Shown here piece after piece: positions 32,740 through 41,848 of a stretch of 64,000 nt of DNA (its first letter is position 1; each line of letters starts with the position of its first letter). Location: the NCBI RefSeq assembly GCF_003601985.1, contig NZ_QZXA01000001.1, positions 682,001 to 746,000 on the forward strand. Direction: 5' to 3'. The notes under the pieces were generated by a model, which did no database searches, was not told where the DNA came from, and saw only the letters and a program-made list of their open reading frames with translations. The stretch is from Mesorhizobium jarvisii. Its GTDB lineage: Bacteria > Pseudomonadota > Alphaproteobacteria > Rhizobiales > Rhizobiaceae. A program made the position numbers and the translations under genes.

Positions 32740-34065
32740 CTACTCCGCGGCGATTAGGCTCTCGTCGCGAACACCCTCCGGCTTTGGCCCGCCATAGGCC
32801 CAGTCAAGCAGCTTGATGGTATGTATGACGGGCATGCTGGCGGCCGACGCAATCTGGGTGATGCAGCCGATGTTGCCGGTGGCCACGATCGAAGCCCCGG
32901 TCGCCTCGATATTCCTGACCTTGCGGTCGCGCAGCTTGGCTGAAATCTCGGATTGCAGGATGTTGTAGGTGCCGGCCGAGCCGCAGCACAGATGACCCTC
33001 GCGCGGCTCGCGCACAATGAAGCCGGCCTTGGCCAGCAACTCTTTCGGCTGGCGTGTGATCTTCTGGCCGTGCTGCATCGAACAAGCGGAGTGATAGGCG
33101 ACGATGGTACCTGGCTTGCGCACCGGCTCCGGCAAGTCGAGGCTTGCCAGATATTCGGTGATGTCCTTGGCCAGCGCCGACACCCGCGCGGCTTTCTCCG
33201 CATAGGCCGGATCGAGCCGCAGCATGAAGCCATAGTCCTTGATCGTCGTGCCGCAACCGGACGCGGTGATGATGATGGCGTCGAGCCCGCCCTGGTCTAT
33301 GGTGCGCGTCCAGGCATCGACATTCTGTCTTGCCGAGGCAAGTGCGGCCTCTTCTCGCCCCATATGATGGACCAATGCGCCGCAGCAGCCCTCACCGGGC
33401 GGCACCACGACCTCGACGCCGAGGCGCGTCAGCAGCGAAATCGTCGTGTCGTTGATGGCGGGATCGAGTACCGACTGCGCGCAGCCGGTGAGAATGGCGA
33501 CGCGGCCCTTTTTGGCCCCCTGCCCGGCATGGACGCCCGGCGAGGCCATCGGCGAGGCTGCCGGGATCGAGGCCGGCGCGAGCTTAAGCATGGCGGCGAG
33601 CGGCTTTAGCGCCGGCAGCTTCTCGAACAGGCCGATGAAGGGCTTGCCGAGTTTCGCCAGTCTGAGAGCGGCGCGAAAACGCCGGGGATAGGGCAGCACG
33701 AAGGCCAGCATGGCGCGCGTCAAGCGGTCGAGCAGCGGCCTGTCATAGGTCTCCTGGATGTGGGCGCGGGCATGGTCGACCAGGTGCATGTAGTTCACAC
33801 CCGAAGGGCAAGTGGTCATGCAGGCAAGGCACGACAGGCAGCGGTCGATATGGGTGACGATCTCCTTGTCGGCCGGACGGCCGTTCTCCAGCATGTCCTT
33901 GATCAAATAGATGCGCCCGCGCGGCGAATCGAGCTCGTTGCCGAGCGTCACATAGGTCGGGCAAGTGGCCGTGCAGAAGCCGCAATGCACGCATTTGCGC
34001 AGGATCTTTTCGGATTCCGCGACATGCGGGTCGGCGAGCTGGGCGGATGAGAAATTCGTCTGCAT
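32740..34065 (-). CDS. glcF: Glycolate oxidase, iron-sulfur subunit
   Basis: 441 residues. Two 4Fe-4S motifs are at the N-terminus (CVHCGFCTATCP and CLSCLACMTTCP). Two CCG domains follow (GCCGALVHH and HLCCGSAGTYN, with the preceding HSACSMQHG). This is the GlcF layout. It passes electrons from the flavin subunits to the quinone pool. It is the last gene of glcD-ASCH-glcE-glcF, 10 bases after glcE. Confidence 0.96.
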   Translation of the reverse strand: MQTNFSSAQLADPHVAESEKILRKCVHCGFCTATCPTYVTLGNELDSPRGRIYLIKDMLENGRPADKEIVTHIDRCLSCLACMTTCPSGVNYMHLVDHARAHIQETYDRPLLDRLTRAMLAFVLPYPRRFRAALRLAKLGKPFIGLFEKLPALKPLAAMLKLAPASIPAASPMASPGVHAGQGAKKGRVAILTGCAQSVLDPAINDTTISLLTRLGVEVVVPPGEGCCGALVHHMGREEAALASARQNVDAWTRTIDQGGLDAIIITASGCGTTIKDYGFMLRLDPAYAEKAARVSALAKDITEYLASLDLPEPVRKPGTIVAYHSACSMQHGQKITRQPKELLAKAGFIVREPREGHLCCGSAGTYNILQSEISAKLRDRKVRNIEATGASIVATGNIGCITQIASAASMPVIHTIKLLDWAYGGPKPEGVRDESLIAAE

Positions 34066-34075
34066 CGCTGATGTC

Positions 34076-35281
34076 CTAGGCCATGCGGCCGGGATTGAGG
34101 ATGTTCTTCGGGTCGAATTCCTGCTTCAGCCGCTGGCTGAGCGCTGCCAGCGCCGGCGGCTGCGGCTCGAACACCGGCAGCGCGGCGCGATGGGCAGGGG
34201 CGGCGCGCACCAGCGTCGCATGGCCGCCGCCATGTTTGCGCAACAGGCCGCGCAGCAGGGCGGCTTCGGGGTCGCCCTCTTCCATGCGCAGCCACACCAG
34301 CCCGCCCTGCCAGTCATAGAAGGCGCTGGCGGCCGCCTGCATGCGCAGGGTCAGCACCATCTGATGCGCGTGAAAGGGCGCCATCGACACGCGCCAGACC
34401 GGTTTCTCGCTGCCGTCGGCGAACGGCCTGATATCGCGCACATCGCGCCAGATCAGATGCGAAGCCTCGCCGGCAATCTCCTCCAGCGGCCCGGCCTTGC
34501 CGAGCAGCGTCTTCAGCGCGGCGATGCGATAGGCGACGGACGGGCCAAAACCTTCAACGCGCAGCAGCGTGGCGGCGTCGCTGCCGAGCGCACCGCCGGC
34601 GACGCGCGCGGCAATGCGCTCCGGCAGATGGGCAGCGCTCGACACTTCGGCACTGGACCCGAGCGCCAGCGCCATGGCACTTGCCGCGGCATCGTCGAGC
34701 AGCCCACGGATAGCGAGCGTCACCTCGGTCTCGGCTGATGGCAGCACCTTGAAAGTGACGTCGGTGAAAACGGCGAGCGTGCCCCAGCTGTTGGCCATCA
34801 GCTTCGACATGTCGTAGCCGGTGACATTCTTGACCACGCGGCCGCCGGACTTGAAAGCTTCACCACGGCCGGACACGACGTTGATGCCGAGGATATGATC
34901 GCGCGCCGCACCGGCCTTCAGCCGGCGCGGACCGGAGAGGTTCGCGCCAAGCACGCCGCCGATCGTACCTTTGCCCGGCTCGCCGCCGAGCAGCGGGCCA
35001 TAGTCCATCGGCTCGAAGGCCAGCTGCTGGCCGTTTTCCGCCAGCAGCTTTTCGATATCGGCCAAAGGCGTACCGGCCTTTGCCGACAGCACCAGTTCGG
35101 CGGGTTCATAGAGGGTCACGCCGGTGAGTGTCGACAGGTCGAGCGTGTGTTCCGTCTGCAGCGGCCGGCCAATGCCGCGCTTGGAGCCGTGGCCGATAAT
35201 TTCGAGCGGCGTCTCTTCCCCCACCGCCCAGGCGACGGTGGAAAGGACCTCGTCTGACGTGGTTGGGGTCAAAGTCGTCAA
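34076..35281 (-). CDS. glcE: Glycolate oxidase, FAD-binding subunit
   Basis: 401 residues. The FAD_binding_4 domain occupies the first ~170 residues, with IIGHGSKRGIGRP, EPAELVLSAKAGTPLADIE and KGTIGGVLGANLSGPRR. The VKNVTGYDMSKLMANSWGTL segment is characteristic of GlcE. The C-terminal FAD-oxidase-like region is shorter than in GlcD. It overlaps the stop of the ASCH/wHTH gene by four bases (ATGA), so the two are translationally coupled. Confidence 0.96.
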   Translation of the reverse strand: MTTLTPTTSDEVLSTVAWAVGEETPLEIIGHGSKRGIGRPLQTEHTLDLSTLTGVTLYEPAELVLSAKAGTPLADIEKLLAENGQQLAFEPMDYGPLLGGEPGKGTIGGVLGANLSGPRRLKAGAARDHILGINVVSGRGEAFKSGGRVVKNVTGYDMSKLMANSWGTLAVFTDVTFKVLPSAETEVTLAIRGLLDDAAASAMALALGSSAEVSSAAHLPERIAARVAGGALGSDAATLLRVEGFGPSVAYRIAALKTLLGKAGPLEEIAGEASHLIWRDVRDIRPFADGSEKPVWRVSMAPFHAHQMVLTLRMQAAASAFYDWQGGLVWLRMEEGDPEAALLRGLLRKHGGGHATLVRAAPAHRAALPVFEPQPPALAALSQRLKQEFDPKNILNPGRMA

Positions 35282-35862
35282 AGCCTGTGCTCCCTGAGCT
35301 TCTCGAGCACGGCTTCGCCCCTCGGCGACAGCCGGTAACCGCTCTCGAGGCTCTCGGTCAGGCCGAATTCCCCAAGCTTGCGGACACCCTGTTTGAACTT
35401 CAGCGTCTCGACCCCGGCCTTGGCCGCCAGGTCAGCCGCCCGCACTTCCGGATGGGCGCCGATTGCCCGCAGGATCGACGGGAAATAGCCGGGTGCCGTC
35501 TTGTCCCAGCGGGCAAAGCGTGCGGTCAGGGCGTGCCAGTCCGCATCGGAAAGCGAAGCCTCGCCGCGCAAGGCAACCCGTTCGTCGGGTTCAAGACCGA
35601 TGAGTTCGATGCGATAGACCGGGGCGCCGTCGTCGGACCCCAGCATCTCCCGAAGAGCTTCGAGTGTTGGAAAGCCGGCGGCACTCGAATCCTTTTCCGA
35701 CAATGCGGACATCTCCACGACCGCGATACCGCCGATCAGCACGACACCCGACGCCGTTCTCACCCGCCCGCCAGCCTTGACCGTCGGTCGCTTCCAGCGG
35801 CGAAAGGCGAGCGTCACTTCGCCCAACGCAATGGCCGCAAGGGTCTGGTCCCGGAACAGCAT
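35278..35862 (-). CDS. ASCH-domain protein with C-terminal winged helix, inside the glc operon
   Basis: 194 residues from the ATG at 35862, four bases after the glcD stop. Residues ~1-110 have ASCH features: MLFRDQTLAAIALGEVTLAF, with the basic RRWKRPTVKAGG, a beta-barrel-like pattern and an RIELIGLEP strand. ASCH is a PUA-like fold linked to RNA or nucleotide binding. Residues ~125-194 look like a winged helix: HPEVRAADLAAKAGVETLKF, KLGEFGLTESLESGYRLSPRG. The gene overlaps glcE by four bases. A nucleic-acid-binding role, perhaps tuning expression of the glc unit, is inference. No catalytic role in glycolate oxidation is visible. Confidence 0.75.
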   Translation of the reverse strand: MLFRDQTLAAIALGEVTLAFRRWKRPTVKAGGRVRTASGVVLIGGIAVVEMSALSEKDSSAAGFPTLEALREMLGSDDGAPVYRIELIGLEPDERVALRGEASLSDADWHALTARFARWDKTAPGYFPSILRAIGAHPEVRAADLAAKAGVETLKFKQGVRKLGEFGLTESLESGYRLSPRGEAVLEKLREHRL

Positions 35863-35866
35863 CCCC

Positions 35867-37375
35867 TCAAAACCTCGGAATGTCCGGAAATGCCACCTGC
35901 CCCCGGTGCACATGCATGCGCCCAAGTTCGGCGCAACGGCGCAGTTGCGGGAAGACTTTTCCCGGGTTGAGCAGATGGTTGGGGTCGAAGGCGCATTTGA
36001 CGCGCATCTGCTGCTCGAGATCGACCTGGTTGAACATTTCCGGCATCAGATCGCGCTTCTCGACCCCAACCCCATGTTCGCCTGTCAGCACGCCGCCGAC
36101 CTTGACGCAGAGGCGCAATATATCGGCGCCAAAACTTTCGGCCTTGTCGAGTTCGCCGGGAACATTGGCATCGTAGAGGATCAGCGGATGCAGATTGCCG
36201 TCGCCGGCGTGGAAGACATTGGCGACGCCGAGACCGTATTTTTCCGACAACTCGCGCATGCCGGCGAGCACGCGCGGCAATTCCTTGCGCGGGATGGTGC
36301 CGTCCATGCAGTAGTAGTCGGGTGAGATGCGGCCGACCGCCGGGAAGGCCGCCTTGCGGCCGGCCCAGAAGCTCAGCCGCTCCTGCTCGGATTGCGAGAT
36401 GCGGCAGGTGGTCGAGCCGTTGCTTATGGCGATCGCCTCGACAGCGGTGATGAGGTGATCGACCTCGACGCCCGGTCCGTCGAGCTCGACGATCAGCAAC
36501 GCCTCGACATCGAGGGGATAGCCGGCATGGACGAAATCCTCAGCGGCATGGATCGCCGGCCGGTCCATCATTTCCATGCCGCCGGGGATGATGCCGGCGC
36601 CGATAATGTCGGCGACGCACTGGCCGCCCTGCTCGCTGGTCGGAAAGCCGATCAGCAGCGCGCGCGCCGTTTCCGGCTTCTTCAGGATGCGCACCGTAAC
36701 CTCGGTGACGACGCCGAGCAGGCCTTCCGAACCGGTCATCACGCCAAGCAGATCGTAGCCTTCGGCGTCGAGATGGCTGCCGCCGAGCCGCACCACCTCG
36801 CCATTCATCAGCACCATCTCGATGCCGAGCACATTGTTGGCGGTGAGGCCGTATTTCAGGCAGTGCACGCCGCCGGAATTCTCCGCGACATTGCCGCCGA
36901 TCGAGCAGGCGATCTGGGAGGATGGATCGGGGGCGTAGTAAAAGCCCTCCTGCTCGACGGCGGTGGTGATGCCGAGATTGGTGACGCCCGGCTGGGCCAC
37001 GACGATGCGATTTGGAAAATCGATCGCCAGGATGCGGTTGAAGCGGCTCATCACCAGAAGCACCGCGTCTTCCAGCGGCAGCGCACCACCCGACAGCGAG
37101 GTGCCGGAACCGCGCGGCACGACGCGGATGTTGCGGTCGTTGCAGTATTTCAGCACCCGGGAGACCTGCGCCACCGTCTCGGGCAGAACGACGACCAGCG
37201 GCAATTGTCGATAGGCGGTCAGGCCATCGCTCTCGAAGGCGCGCATGGCGTTGGCCGCGTCGACCACGCCCTCGCCCGGCACGATGATGCGCATGTCGGC
37301 GACGATCTCTTCGCGCCGACGCATCGTGGCGTCGTCTGGTTTCGGCATGGCCAGGCCGGACATCAGCAGCCTCAT
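35867..37375 (-). CDS. glcD: Glycolate oxidase, FAD-linked catalytic subunit
   Basis: 502 residues. The FAD-binding domain carries VVPRGSGTSLSGGALP and SIGGNVAENSGGVHCLKYGLT. The C-terminal FAD-oxidase domain has HAGDGNLHPLILYD and VGGVLTGEHGVGVEKRD, which hold the substrate- and metal-binding histidines, and ends DPNHLLNPGKVFP. It oxidises glycolate, and often D-lactate, to the 2-oxo acid. It is first in the glc unit. A perfect inverted repeat lies three bases upstream of the ATG at 37375 and probably controls it. Confidence 0.97.
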   Translation of the reverse strand: MRLLMSGLAMPKPDDATMRRREEIVADMRIIVPGEGVVDAANAMRAFESDGLTAYRQLPLVVVLPETVAQVSRVLKYCNDRNIRVVPRGSGTSLSGGALPLEDAVLLVMSRFNRILAIDFPNRIVVAQPGVTNLGITTAVEQEGFYYAPDPSSQIACSIGGNVAENSGGVHCLKYGLTANNVLGIEMVLMNGEVVRLGGSHLDAEGYDLLGVMTGSEGLLGVVTEVTVRILKKPETARALLIGFPTSEQGGQCVADIIGAGIIPGGMEMMDRPAIHAAEDFVHAGYPLDVEALLIVELDGPGVEVDHLITAVEAIAISNGSTTCRISQSEQERLSFWAGRKAAFPAVGRISPDYYCMDGTIPRKELPRVLAGMRELSEKYGLGVANVFHAGDGNLHPLILYDANVPGELDKAESFGADILRLCVKVGGVLTGEHGVGVEKRDLMPEMFNQVDLEQQMRVKCAFDPNHLLNPGKVFPQLRRCAELGRMHVHRGQVAFPDIPRF

Positions 37376-37378
37376 TTT

Positions 37379-37411
37379 GCTTCACTGGTCAAAATCTTTT
37401 ACCAGTGAAGC
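37379..37411. promoter_or_regulatory. Inverted repeat immediately upstream of glcD
   Basis: GCTTCACTGGT (37379-37389) and its exact complement ACCAGTGAAGC (37401-37411), 11 bases apart. The minus strand reads TTTGACCAGT here, and the same 10-mer occurs before the GntR gene at 38972-38981. It is placed to block glcD transcription or translation. Confidence 0.65.
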
Positions 37412-37488
37412 GCGCTGCTTGCAAATGCCGCGGTGATGGGAGGCGCCCGCGTCGGGCCGGGACAGGTTTCCGCAGCGGCAATCTGCCG

Positions 37489-38811
37489 CTATTCGCCCGG
37501 GTGCTTGGCCGGCTCGGAATGCATCCGCCGCACGCGGCGCACGCCCCACCAGACCAGCAGGATGGCGACCGGCACCGAGGCGGCGGTGACGACTTCCGGC
37601 GCGAAAGCATGGCCGAAGATCGAGGCGCCCTTGGCGACATAACCGATGAGCCCGACGACGTAGTAGGAGACGGCGGCGACCGAGAGGCCCTCGACGGTCT
37701 GCTGCAGGCGCAGTTGCAGCCGGGCGCGGTTGTTCATCGAGGCGAGCAGGTCACGATTCTGCTTCTCGACCTCGACATCGACCCAGGTGCGCAGCAGCGT
37801 CGTGGCGCGGGTCAGTTTGCGCGACAGATTGGCTTGCCGCTCCTCCACCGAGCGGCAGGTGCGCATGGCAGGCGCAACGCGGCGCTGCAGGAACCCACCC
37901 CAGGTGTCATAGCCGGGCACGGCCTCTTCCTCGAGCGCTTCCAGCCGCTCGACGACAATGCCGTCATAGGCGCGGCTGGCGCCGAAGCGGTAGAGGCTGG
38001 AGGCAGCGTCGGCCTCCAGTTCGGCGGCAAGTTCGGTCAGGTCCGCCAGCAAAGTCTGGCTGTCGCGGGTCTCGGCGACCTTCATTTCCAGCGTGGTCTG
38101 CGCCAGCCTGTCCTCGATGCGGCGGGCGCGGCCGGACAGGGTCAGCGCCAGCGGCAGGCCGAGCATGGCGAGCGTGCGATAGGTCTCGATGTCGATCAGC
38201 CGCTGCGACAGCGCCCCGGTACGCGCCGGCGTCAGGCCACGGTCGAGCACCAGGATGCGGGTCATGCCGTCGCCATCCTGGCGGAAATCCGTGACGATGG
38301 CTGCGTTGCCGCGCTCAACCAGCGAGTAGCACAGGCTGGTCGGGTCGAAAGCCGCAATCAGCCGCTCGCTCGTCTGCGTCCATTTGCGGATCTCCAGCCG
38401 AATGCCCGAAATGACGGTGCCCGGCGGCGAAAAGCCGTTGCCGAAGGGCGTATCCTCCTGCGCCCTGCCGCTTTCGGAAAGCGGGCCTTCCCAGAGATAG
38501 GTCGAGAACTCCGTATGCCGTTCCCAACGCAGCGAACCCTTGCCCCACTTCATGGCATGGTGACGGGCCTGGCGATCGGGCGCGGCGATACCGAGGCGCC
38601 GCGAAAGTTCGGAAAGCACGGCATGGTCGACGCCGGAGCCACCCTCGGTCATGAAGGCGAGTTGCACCAGGACGCGCGGCTTCTCGATCAGCGGATGCGG
38701 CCGGGCATGGACCTCTCCCAGCGCGCCGGGCCGGCCCTCATGCGCGGGGAAACCCATGACGCTGCCCTTGGCGCGCGGCTGGAATTCGAGATTGGACGGG
38801 TCGTCTGACAC
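37489..38811 (-). CDS. DUF3422 family membrane-anchored protein
   Basis: 440 residues. The N-terminus has the family pattern HEGRPGALGEVHARP. A long middle part is predicted largely helical (EAVPGYDTW, ERQANLSRKLTRATTLLRT). Two hydrophobic segments close to the C-terminus (SYYVVGLIGYVAKG and VTAASVPVAILLVWWG) should anchor it to the inner membrane with the large domain facing one side. DUF3422 is common in proteobacteria and of unknown function. It lies between the glc unit and the GntR/lldD pair and is transcribed toward glcD. Confidence 0.88.
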   Translation of the reverse strand: MSDDPSNLEFQPRAKGSVMGFPAHEGRPGALGEVHARPHPLIEKPRVLVQLAFMTEGGSGVDHAVLSELSRRLGIAAPDRQARHHAMKWGKGSLRWERHTEFSTYLWEGPLSESGRAQEDTPFGNGFSPPGTVISGIRLEIRKWTQTSERLIAAFDPTSLCYSLVERGNAAIVTDFRQDGDGMTRILVLDRGLTPARTGALSQRLIDIETYRTLAMLGLPLALTLSGRARRIEDRLAQTTLEMKVAETRDSQTLLADLTELAAELEADAASSLYRFGASRAYDGIVVERLEALEEEAVPGYDTWGGFLQRRVAPAMRTCRSVEERQANLSRKLTRATTLLRTWVDVEVEKQNRDLLASMNNRARLQLRLQQTVEGLSVAAVSYYVVGLIGYVAKGASIFGHAFAPEVVTAASVPVAILLVWWGVRRVRRMHSEPAKHPGE

Positions 38812-38953
38812 GGCTTGCCCCCCGGGGTTCTCTAGACCCTCTTTCTCTGACCTTTTGGCAGTCGCGTCCCTCTAGAGCCAATAGGCTGACGACGCAAACA
38901 GCAAAGTTTAGCCGAAGATGATATTGCGCCGGGCGGCGAAACCGACACGCTTC

Positions 38954-38984
38954 GACCAATTGGATAAATAATTTGACCAGTTGG
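38954..38984. promoter_or_regulatory. Two GACCA(A/G)TTGG sites upstream of the GntR gene
   Basis: GACCAATTGG at 38954-38963 and GACCAGTTGG at 38975-38984, 21 bases apart (two helical turns). The inner CCAATTGG is palindromic. The second copy sits in TTTGACCAGT, shared with the glcD operator. The sites are suited to autoregulation by the FadR-type regulator. Confidence 0.55.
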
Positions 38985-39035
38985 CGACGCAGGCTTTATC
39001 CTGCGCGACACCGGTTCAATTCCCAGGCACAGCTG

Positions 39036-39839
39036 TTGAGCGATATTTTTTCCCGGATCGAGCATTCGCGCACCGCCGACGAGGTGGTGCAGCAGATCGA
39101 AAGCCTCATCCTCGAAGGCGTGCTGCGCACCGGCGACCGGCTGCCGGGCGAGCGCGAGCTGGCACGCCAGTTCGACGTATCGCGGCCGATCCTGCGCGAC
39201 GCGCTGAAGGCGCTGGAAGGGCGCGGGCTGCTGACGACCAAGGCCGGCGGCGGCACGCATGTCGCCGACATCATCGGCCAGCTGTTCACCAAGCCGGTGG
39301 CCGACCTGATCTCGACGCATCGCAAGGCGGTGACCGATTATCTGGAATATCGCCGCGAGATCGAAGGCATAGCCGCCGAATATGCGGCGCGGCGCGCCAC
39401 CCCCGAGGATCTGGCGCTGCTCGACCGCATCATGGCGCGCATGGACGAGGCGCATCGCACCGGCGATTTCGACGACGAGGCCGAGATCGACGTCGAGTTC
39501 CACCAAGCGATCTGCGAATGCGCGCACAACATCCTGCTCTTGCACACGCTGCGTTCCTGCTACCGGCTTTTGTCGGAAGGCGTCTTCCAGAACCGTCTGC
39601 TGGTCTTCACCGTGCCTGGCGCGCGCGAGGCGCTGCTGGCGCAGCACAAGGCAATCCACGCCGCGGTCAAGGCCGGCGATCCCCACGCTGCCCGGCACGC
39701 GGCAATGGACCACATGACCTATGTCGAGCGGTCGATGGCCGAAGCCGAGCGTAGCGGCGACTGGCAACGCGTGTCACGGCTGCGGTTGCGGCAGCGTTCG
39801 GAAGCCGGCGACACCGAACCGGCGCGCAGGCGCTCCTAG
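39036..39839 (+). CDS. GntR-family regulator, FadR subfamily (FCD domain)
   Basis: About 267 residues if translation begins at the TTG at 39036 (LSDIFSRIEHSRTADEVVQQ). A TTG at 38973 in the same frame would add 21 residues unlike the family and would lie on the putative operator, so I prefer the later start. The winged helix includes GDRLPGERELARQFDVSRPILRDALKALEGRGLL. The FCD ligand domain (about 95-230) has the helical metal-site residues EIDVEFHQAI and the late His in AARHAAMDHM. Such regulators respond to carboxylates such as lactate, glycolate or fatty-acyl-CoA. It directly precedes lldD and probably controls it. Confidence 0.88.
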   Translation: MSDIFSRIEHSRTADEVVQQIESLILEGVLRTGDRLPGERELARQFDVSRPILRDALKALEGRGLLTTKAGGGTHVADIIGQLFTKPVADLISTHRKAVTDYLEYRREIEGIAAEYAARRATPEDLALLDRIMARMDEAHRTGDFDDEAEIDVEFHQAICECAHNILLLHTLRSCYRLLSEGVFQNRLLVFTVPGAREALLAQHKAIHAAVKAGDPHAARHAAMDHMTYVERSMAEAERSGDWQRVSRLRLRQRSEAGDTEPARRRS

Positions 39840-39862
39840 TAGTACGATCAAGCAGGGACATC

Positions 39863-40999
39863 ATGAGCGACATTCTCACCATCGCGGACCTCAAGGATCT
39901 CGCCCGCCGGCGCGTGCCCAAGATGTTCTTCGACTATGCCGATTCCGGCGCCTGGACCGAGAGCACCTATCGGGCCAACGAGCAGGACTTCCAGAAGATC
40001 AAGTTCCGCCAGCGCGTGATGGTCGACATGAGCAACCGCTCACTGGAATCGACCATGATCGGCCAGAAAGTGTCGATGCCGGTGGCGCTAGCGCCGACCG
40101 GCCTGACCGGCATGCAGCATGCCGATGGCGAGATGCTAGCGGCACAGGCGGCCGAGGAATTCGGCGTGCCTTTCACCCTGTCGACGATGAGCATCTGCTC
40201 GATCGAAGATGTCGCCTCGGCGACGACGAAACCGTTCTGGTTCCAGCTCTATGTGCTGCGCGACAAGGATTTCGTGCTCGATTTGATCGATCGGGCAAAA
40301 GCGGCGAAATGCTCGGCGCTGGTGCTGACGCTCGACCTGCAGATCCTCGGCCAGCGCCACAAGGATGTGCGCAACGGGCTTTCGGCGCCGCCCAAGATGA
40401 CGCTGGCCAACATCATTGACCTGGCCAGCAAGCCGCGCTGGTGCCTGGGTATCGCCGGCACCAAGCGCCGCACCTTCCGCAACATCGTCGGCCACGCCAA
40501 GGGTGTCGGTGACGTCTCTTCACTGTCGTCCTGGACAAACGAGCAGTTCGACCCGCAGCTGTCGTGGAAAGATGTCGCCTGGATCAAGGAACGCTGGGGC
40601 GGCAAGCTGATCCTGAAAGGCATCCTCGACAAGGAGGACGCGCTGATGGCGGCCAAGACCGGCGCCGACGCGATCGTGGTTTCCAACCATGGCGGGCGCC
40701 AGCTCGACGGCGCATCGTCCTCGATCATGGCGCTGGAAGAAATCGCGGACGCGGTCGGCGACAAGATCGAGGTGCATATGGACGGCGGCATCCGCTCCGG
40801 CCAGGACGTGCTGAAAGCGCTCTGTCTCGGCGCCAAGGGCACCTATATCGGCCGGCCATTCCTTTACGGCCTGGGCGCGCTCGGCAAGGAAGGGGTTACC
40901 AAAGCGTTGGAAATCATCCGCAAGGAGATGGACATCACGCTGGCTCTGTGCGGAAAGCGTCTGGTCACCGACATGGGCAAGGATCAGCTCCGGCGCTAG
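39863..40999 (+). CDS. lldD: FMN-dependent alpha-hydroxy acid dehydrogenase, L-lactate type
   Basis: 378 residues, full TIM barrel of the FMN-dependent alpha-hydroxy acid oxidase family. The N-terminal FDYADSGAWTE holds the FMN/substrate Tyr. The mid-protein LAPTGLTGMQHADGE and FQLYVLRDKDF segments are present. The catalytic His-Gly-Gly-Arg is in VVSNHGGRQLDGA, and the C-terminal FMN-phosphate site is in HMDGGIRSGQDVLKAL. It oxidises L-lactate to pyruvate, feeding electrons to the respiratory chain. It lies 23 bases after the GntR/FCD regulator. Confidence 0.94.
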   Translation: MSDILTIADLKDLARRRVPKMFFDYADSGAWTESTYRANEQDFQKIKFRQRVMVDMSNRSLESTMIGQKVSMPVALAPTGLTGMQHADGEMLAAQAAEEFGVPFTLSTMSICSIEDVASATTKPFWFQLYVLRDKDFVLDLIDRAKAAKCSALVLTLDLQILGQRHKDVRNGLSAPPKMTLANIIDLASKPRWCLGIAGTKRRTFRNIVGHAKGVGDVSSLSSWTNEQFDPQLSWKDVAWIKERWGGKLILKGILDKEDALMAAKTGADAIVVSNHGGRQLDGASSSIMALEEIADAVGDKIEVHMDGGIRSGQDVLKALCLGAKGTYIGRPFLYGLGALGKEGVTKALEIIRKEMDITLALCGKRLVTDMGKDQLRR

Positions 41000-41036
41000 G
41001 GTCCGGTGACAGCCTGACCACGGAGACCACGAGGCG

Positions 41037-41804
41037 TTGGCGGAACCCGGCATCCATTTTCTCGACGCGCATGGGCCGGAAGGTGTGCGTCTTTACGCCA
41101 TCGGCGACGTGCATGGCCGGCTCGACCTGCTGGCAGCCATGCACCAGCGGATCGAGAGCGAGCTGGAGTGGAAACCGGTTCGCGACTGGCGGGTGATCCA
41201 TCTCGGCGACTATGTCGACCGCGGACCGGATTCCAAGGGCGTCATCGATTTCCTGATCGCGGCGCGCGAACGCGATCCTCGCCATCTGATGCTCGCCGGC
41301 AACCACGACATCGGCTTTCTCGATTTTCTCAGGACCCCCGAGCCGGAAGGGCTTTTCATGCGCTATGGCGGCGTCCAGACGGCGCTGTCCTATGGCGTGT
41401 CGCTGACTGCTGACGCCAGCTGGTTCGGCAAGATGGAGACGATGAGACGCGGACATCAGGCCCTGCTTGAGGCGATGCCGCCGGGCCATGTCGATTTCCT
41501 GCGATCGCTGCCGTTCTCGCTAACGTTCGGCGACTTCTTCTTCTGCCATGCCGGCATCAGGCCGGGCATTCCGCTGGACAAGCAGAATCCGCAGGACCTG
41601 ATCTGGATCCGCGACGTTTTCCACGATCACACCGGCCTGTTCCCGAAGATTGTGGTGCACGGCCACACACCTGTCCCCGAGGCCGAAGTGATGGCCAACC
41701 GCGTCAATGTCGACACGCTTGCCTGGCAATCAGGCATGCTGACCGCTCTCGTCGTCGACGGGGCGGACAAACGCATCCTGGAAATGGCTATGAAGGGAGC
41801 TTGA
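41037..41804 (+). CDS. Calcineurin-like serine/threonine protein phosphatase
   Basis: 255 residues. The PPP-family metal motifs appear in order: YAIGDVHGRLDLL (GDxHG), LGDYVDRGPDSKG (GDxxDRG), LAGNHD (GNHD), then FFCHAGIRPGIPL and VVHGHTPVPE with the later histidine ligands. It may act on phosphoproteins or on diadenosine polyphosphates, since both activities occur in this class. The start is a TTG at 41037 with no strong alternative upstream. It begins 37 bases after lldD. Confidence 0.92.
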   Translation: MAEPGIHFLDAHGPEGVRLYAIGDVHGRLDLLAAMHQRIESELEWKPVRDWRVIHLGDYVDRGPDSKGVIDFLIAARERDPRHLMLAGNHDIGFLDFLRTPEPEGLFMRYGGVQTALSYGVSLTADASWFGKMETMRRGHQALLEAMPPGHVDFLRSLPFSLTFGDFFFCHAGIRPGIPLDKQNPQDLIWIRDVFHDHTGLFPKIVVHGHTPVPEAEVMANRVNVDTLAWQSGMLTALVVDGADKRILEMAMKGA

Positions 41805-41848
41805 GCCCAGCCGCGTCGCAGGCATGCGTCGCGAGCGGGCCGGCTTTT

